In this document: in pieces, positions 59,572 to 64,000 of the stretch | Position numbering within the stretch: position 1 is the first letter of the stretch | How the letters are laid out: the number at the start of each line of letters is the position of its first letter | Assembly (NCBI GenBank): GCA_040954595.2 | Contig: CM082588.2 | Location: 6,324,001-6,388,000 of the forward strand | Origin: Balanoglossus misakiensis | Taxonomy: Eukaryota > Hemichordata | Length of the DNA: 64,000 bases | Direction of reading: 5' to 3' | Translations under genes and position numbers: made by a program | Notes under the pieces: generated by a model | Database searches by the model: none | What the model was told of the DNA's origin: nothing | Seen by the model: only the letters and a program-made list of their open reading frames with translations

Positions 59572-62500
59572 GTTCAGAATACCTGTTGCCAGTTCTTAAA
59601 TATAAAAAAACTTTTATTTCTCATAATTGATCGCACTATATGTTATCTGGGTCCTTAAATTTGATTTATGTTCAATTACTTCAACTTAACCAAAAAACTA
59701 GCCCCTATCTATTTTGCTTTTGAGCATAACGAGTGTATGTATAATGACCATTGTTAACAAATGAATTCAAGTGTGTAATTAATCCAGGATTAATTAATTC
59801 AAGGGGCTGTGTTGATAAGCTAAATTCTTGCCATCTGATCAAACTCAATGAAATTGAGCAAGTTGACTTACAAAGCAACACTGAAAAATATACCAAAATT
59901 TGTAGAGATTGGTGCTTTAATTTGTATGGTTCAATTTTGACCGTTTGATTAATTTTTACCAGGACTTTGTACAGTAGTATGGGATAACCACAGCAGCAAA
60001 TATTTTTAGAACATGCAAACTAGATTGGAGAGGATAATCAGAGGATTACAGGATTGACGAAACATGAAGTCGTTGATGGGATAGATTTCAATGTGGAATA
60101 AGGTCATAGGTCAAGGGTCAGGTGAAGGGTTAGATATAATTAGAAAGGGAACGTGTTAGTCTAATTAAAAGATTGTATTAAAGCCAATTGTCTGAAGAGG
60201 TATAAAATCTGAAATTTTCATGTGGTTTACTAGATGTGTGCGTCAAACAATTTTCATTACTGACAAATGGAGTGATAGACATTGTGACCGAAGTACTTGT
60301 ATGTATAACAAAACTACGGTGGTTCCTGGCAGAATCACTTTGAAATATTTCTTGATATGTATATATACTGCAAGAAGGTGCTGTTGAACCGCCAACTTTC
60401 TGGTAAAATAGCATGAAGTGTCAACAAAACATAACTACGACATTGGATTTAGACCATGATTACTTTTAATTATTTTTCCAATTTTATTGGCTGAATACAC
60501 ACATTGTCTTTTACAAAATTCTCTGCACCAAAGTATATTCTTTTCAGATGTTTAGCGTTAAGTAATATTGTTTACCATAGAATATGTGTGGTCAACCTTT
60601 TTCAATGTTACAGTTGATATTTCATCTGGCCCATTGCTGGCTTCTTGGTTTTGCTTGTTGATTACAACACCGGCAGAGAACGACGGTACTGCGACTATAT
60701 ACATCCATAATGGGTGTTTTGAGAGGTTTTGTCTGAAGGAAAGCTGTAATGCCTGTTGAATGTACAGTGTTAAACCAGATGTACAAATGAGGACATAAGT
60801 TCAAGAGACAGAGAGAGAGATATGTAATTTATTTCAGCCTGATCAGAAATTGAACGATTTTTGTTATAGTGGAGGATCTTTTATTTGACGCATGCCCCTT
60901 ATGTTGCAGAACAGAATCTGCATACACAGGATGTAAGAGTGTTTTACGTTTGAAACCAACTCTGAAGGCAAACTGAATATAACAGGGATAGTGTATAAGC
61001 CTTGTGTGTCATTTAAATCAGGGCTTTCCACATTAAAGTCTGTGTGGTGAATCACCAACACTTCTTAACCACACACGAAAACGCACAAGGAACATAGAAA
61101 TTCTGCAAGGTGCAGATTTCAACTGAACTACCTATCTGCGTATAGTTTCAACGAGTGTACATTTTTTTCTTTGGTAAAAAAAACCTGTCCAGAAGCAAGA
61201 CTTGCCCCATGCTCCTCCTTGAGAGAGATGTATTTTCTTAAAGAACCATTATTTATCCATACTGCCATTTTGATTAATTTATCATTGCAGGAGCCTGTCA
61301 CGTTTCAGTGCACACAAACACTCCTTGCCTGGTGGTTTTTGCCCGAAAGCAGTACTTGTATTTATTTGTTAAGAAAAAAAAACAATTTCACACCCACACA
61401 GGGAGTTCTGGATTTGAACTCCCCGTAATGCAAAGATAAGGACATGGGGACAACATGCAATTTCTGAGAGGAAATCACTTCTGATTTGAAATGCCGTTTT
61501 TTCAGCTCAAGAGGAGAAAGCAAAATTACCTCACCGAAAGAAAGTTTTATTTATTAACAGTTAGGTACAAAACATCCTAGCTGGGATGGAGATCTTTCTC
61601 TGTTTCTCTGAAATATGTCAACATTATGATCTTCAAATTGCCTTATGTAAATTTTATGTAAGTTGCATTGCGGATTGAAAGCCAGGCAAGCATTCCTCGA
61701 AGTACGGACGATGTGAAAGTTCTTTTTTATGAGCAGAACCAAGGAAACACTCAATGGGAATTTCTGTGTTGTCTTCGTGATATACTTACAGATGCTCTTT
61801 TATTCATTGGTTAATTATTCCTCCAAGTTTAACTAAGGACGAGGATGATGATGACGACGATGATGATGATGATGAGAATAGCCTCATGGTTGTTCATACC
61901 CACATGGTGTTTAAAACCATGTCTTTTGACAATGCTGTCACAGTGTCAGTCATATTGACGAGTTTCACCTCTTCAAATGACACTATTAAAACTTCTAGTT
62001 GTTGCAAAAAAATGTGTCTCTGTTTTTTTTCTGTTGAGTGAAACTTATACATACAAACTGAACACTTATACATGAAGGTGACCATTTAAGTTGTGTGTTT
62101 ATCATGTCTGGAGACAGAGTGCCAATGTGCCTATAAAAGCCCTGGACCAGTTATTGAAATTTGCACACAAAGACAATGCACCTCATACATGTATGCTGAT
62201 ATATTTGCTTTGCAGTGCAATCCAATATGGCCACATGCATGTGTGTATACATACATACAATACATACATACATACATACATTTATGTATTTGTGCTTCAA
62301 AAAGCACACACCTTGGTATTAATTAAGTGAACAGTTTGGTTGGATGTAATTGGAAAAGTTGTACATCAACACACGACACCAGTCCTTTTCTGTGTAAAGA
62401 GAAACTGCATCAGTCGTTGATGGCGCCCTTCAGTTTAATTGGCGATCAGCTGTAGTTGGTCCCTCGATCACTGGTACAAGATCCGTAACACAGTAAATGG

Positions 62501-63540
62501 TGCAGATCGGAAGACAATGTGTGTTCTTCATACATCGGACTTTTGTTCCTGTCCACTTGAAAGACTAAACTGTCATTGGTAAGAGCCGATTCTGTCCGCA
62601 TTCTTGTGCCAACTCCCTGTGACCCCCCGACCAGAGTTTCAGGTCAGCTGTCAGTGAGCCACTCGACGGCTGCTATGACAAGGTTGACCGTGGTTACCAA
62701 GTCTTTGTCGAAGAATCTGTCAGACGTCAGGCAGTGTCTCAATTGAAGCACATATAAACAACTTCATGGCGTGCTTGCAGTGCTAACCGTGGATCTGTAT
62801 AGGACTCCAGCTCGAAAACACAGGTATAGATCTAAAAACGTAACACTACCACGGTTGTACATTTCAGCGATTGTTTACCGGTTACATATACGGGGCAGTC
62901 GACTGTCTGTTGTGTCCGGCGATCAGAGAATTTCGTCACGCTGACGCTCCGATCTAGCACTGTGGATAAAGCAACATGCGCGCCGCAAGCCCTGTGATTG
63001 CATCCAGAAGGACATATGTTTTCAGATTGCAGTCACGAGCCATTAGCTCATTGGTTGATCCGGGGGTTGTGTACATTTCCATGGTTACATGTACATAGTT
63101 GCAGTAACCGTGGTTACGTATACATGCTCGTATCTTGTTAGTTCGTATGTTTCGTAACTTCGCCCTTCCTTTGTTTAGTGCATTGCATCGGACGAGTGCG
63201 TGTTAATTACATCGCAACTTCTCAATTGTGTGTGTTATCAGTGACTGACAGTATACATGTACTTTCTTTCAAGGAATTGAAATAACTGACAAAACCACCA
63301 AAACCACTAACACCACCACCCACGCCGCCACCACCAACAAAACCACCATCACCACCACCACCACCACCACCACCACCAAAACCACCAGTTTTTGATCAGT
63401 TGATACATACCATCTACAGCTGTGTTGAAATCACAGGGTGCCTGATTGAGTTCAACAGGTGGTTTGTATACATGTGCAATGTACAGTACCAAGTGTTGAG
63501 AGCAGGTTATAATCATTCGATTTCATTTTCATTTCTTTAG

Positions 63541-63571
63541 TGCAAAGAAAGACCAAGTGACTGGTGCAGAG
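63541..63571 (+). other. Possible 5' untranslated exon of right-edge gene
   Basis: A short segment bounded by a good acceptor (ATTTCTTTAG) and a donor (GAG|GTATGA), 47 bases before the next acceptor. The tiny following intron makes it doubtful; it may be an alternative leader exon. Confidence 0.25.
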
Positions 63572-63619
63572 GTATGACACAGAAAAACAATGGCATGATT
63601 TGAATACTCATATTCAGAA

Positions 63620-63697
63620 ATGATTAAAGACAGCAAAAGAAAGAAGAAGGTGTCGAAAGTCCAGAAAACCCCATCACGTGCCGAGGCAATGAGCATG
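63620..63697 (+). CDS. First coding exon of an unidentified gene (partial, runs off right edge)
   Basis: After an acceptor-like CATATTCAG (63,609-63,617) an ATG opens 26 codons ending at a strong donor (AGCATG|GTGAGT, phase 0). The peptide begins MIKDSKRKKKVSKVQK, a lysine-rich stretch, and continues TPSRAEAMSM. It has the composition and borders of a real first exon and looks like a nuclear-localisation or basic N-terminus. No second exon is visible in the last 303 bases. I do not recognise the family. Confidence 0.55.
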
Positions 63698-64000
63698 GTG
63701 AGTTTATTGTCCAGTAAGTGACAATAATATTGTTTGGAGACTCAGAATAAAAGGACAAAAAATAACTGAGTTCATGGCAGGTTAACCTTTTTTACTGTGT
63801 ATTGATTCTGCTGGAATTCAACTCAAGGACTTCAAAGAGTCCAGGAGCCAGTACAAATACAGGTTATATGCAGGCCAAACTCCTGATTATTTCTTGCTGA
63901 ATTATAAATCAAATGATACGTGTACAGTGTATATGTGCTTACTTCTAAAAATTGATTTTTTGTGGACTTTAATCCAAATGGTGAAAAACAGACCTCTCCA

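Larger units (their letters stand above)
59352..63619. other. 3' region of macoilin and long intergenic stretch
   Basis: I see no coding exon between the macoilin stop and 63,620. Simple repeats occur at 61,845-61,876 (GATGAT), 62,240-62,282 (CATA) and 63,294-63,380 (CCA/CAA). The part from about 62,600 to 63,240 is richer in CpG and is the likely promoter region of the right-edge gene. Confidence 0.5.

Noticed and set aside
1-64000. CRISPR arrays, operons, bacterial-type promoters or terminators
   Set aside because: The window is clearly a metazoan nuclear genome with introns; the regular repeats are microsatellites and transposons. I also saw no rRNA or tRNA gene, though a tRNA scan was not possible by eye.

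Overview
This is a eukaryotic (metazoan) window: the genes are split by introns with GT-AG junctions and phases that keep one reading frame, vertebrate-like orthologues are present, and the DNA between them is AT-rich and full of microsatellites and small inverted-repeat transposons. The gene set and compact introns fit an invertebrate deuterostome (amphioxus or acorn worm would be my first guesses). The sequence alone does not settle the species.

Layout. 1-4,082 holds the 5' end of an unidentified minus-strand gene (first coding exon 3,959-4,082; the rest lies off the left edge). 6,070-34,460 (minus) is a complete AK9, a giant multidomain nucleoside-phosphate kinase, which I rebuilt as 36 coding exons joining in one frame to about 2,084 residues. 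It contains four P-loop kinase cores, about five copies of a YHS-like CPV...NPxxY module, and long acidic linkers encoded by a run of small phase-1 exons. 35,427-36,453 (minus) is a predicted two-exon secreted basic peptide. 39,363-42,257 (plus) is a single-exon Toll-like receptor of 964 residues. 44,108-44,569 (plus) is a single-exon secreted preproprotein with an acidic middle and a strongly cationic, amphipathic C-terminus. 46,054-49,756 (minus) is a complete EED, the Polycomb PRC2 WD40 subunit, in 10 coding exons (469 aa). 50,573-59,351 (plus) is a complete macoilin in 11 coding exons (660 aa). At the right edge (63,620-63,697) another plus-strand gene begins with a short lysine-rich first coding exon.

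Relations. EED and macoilin start head to head about 0.8 kb apart and may share a promoter region. The TLR sits between two small secreted basic peptides, one of which looks like an antimicrobial-peptide precursor. This small innate-immunity neighbourhood is the most interesting feature of the window. AK9, EED and macoilin are conserved housekeeping or ciliary/neuronal/chromatin genes with no evident joint function.

Mobile DNA. I could resolve four fold-back elements: a 117-bp near-palindrome with a perfect 9-bp target duplication (38,048-38,182), an 802-bp element with 42-bp C/G-rich terminal repeats (19,858-20,669), a TTAA-flanked 210-bp MITE with two relatives in other macoilin introns, and an 80-bp hairpin in AK9 intron 2. 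A diverged dispersed repeat recurs at least six times.
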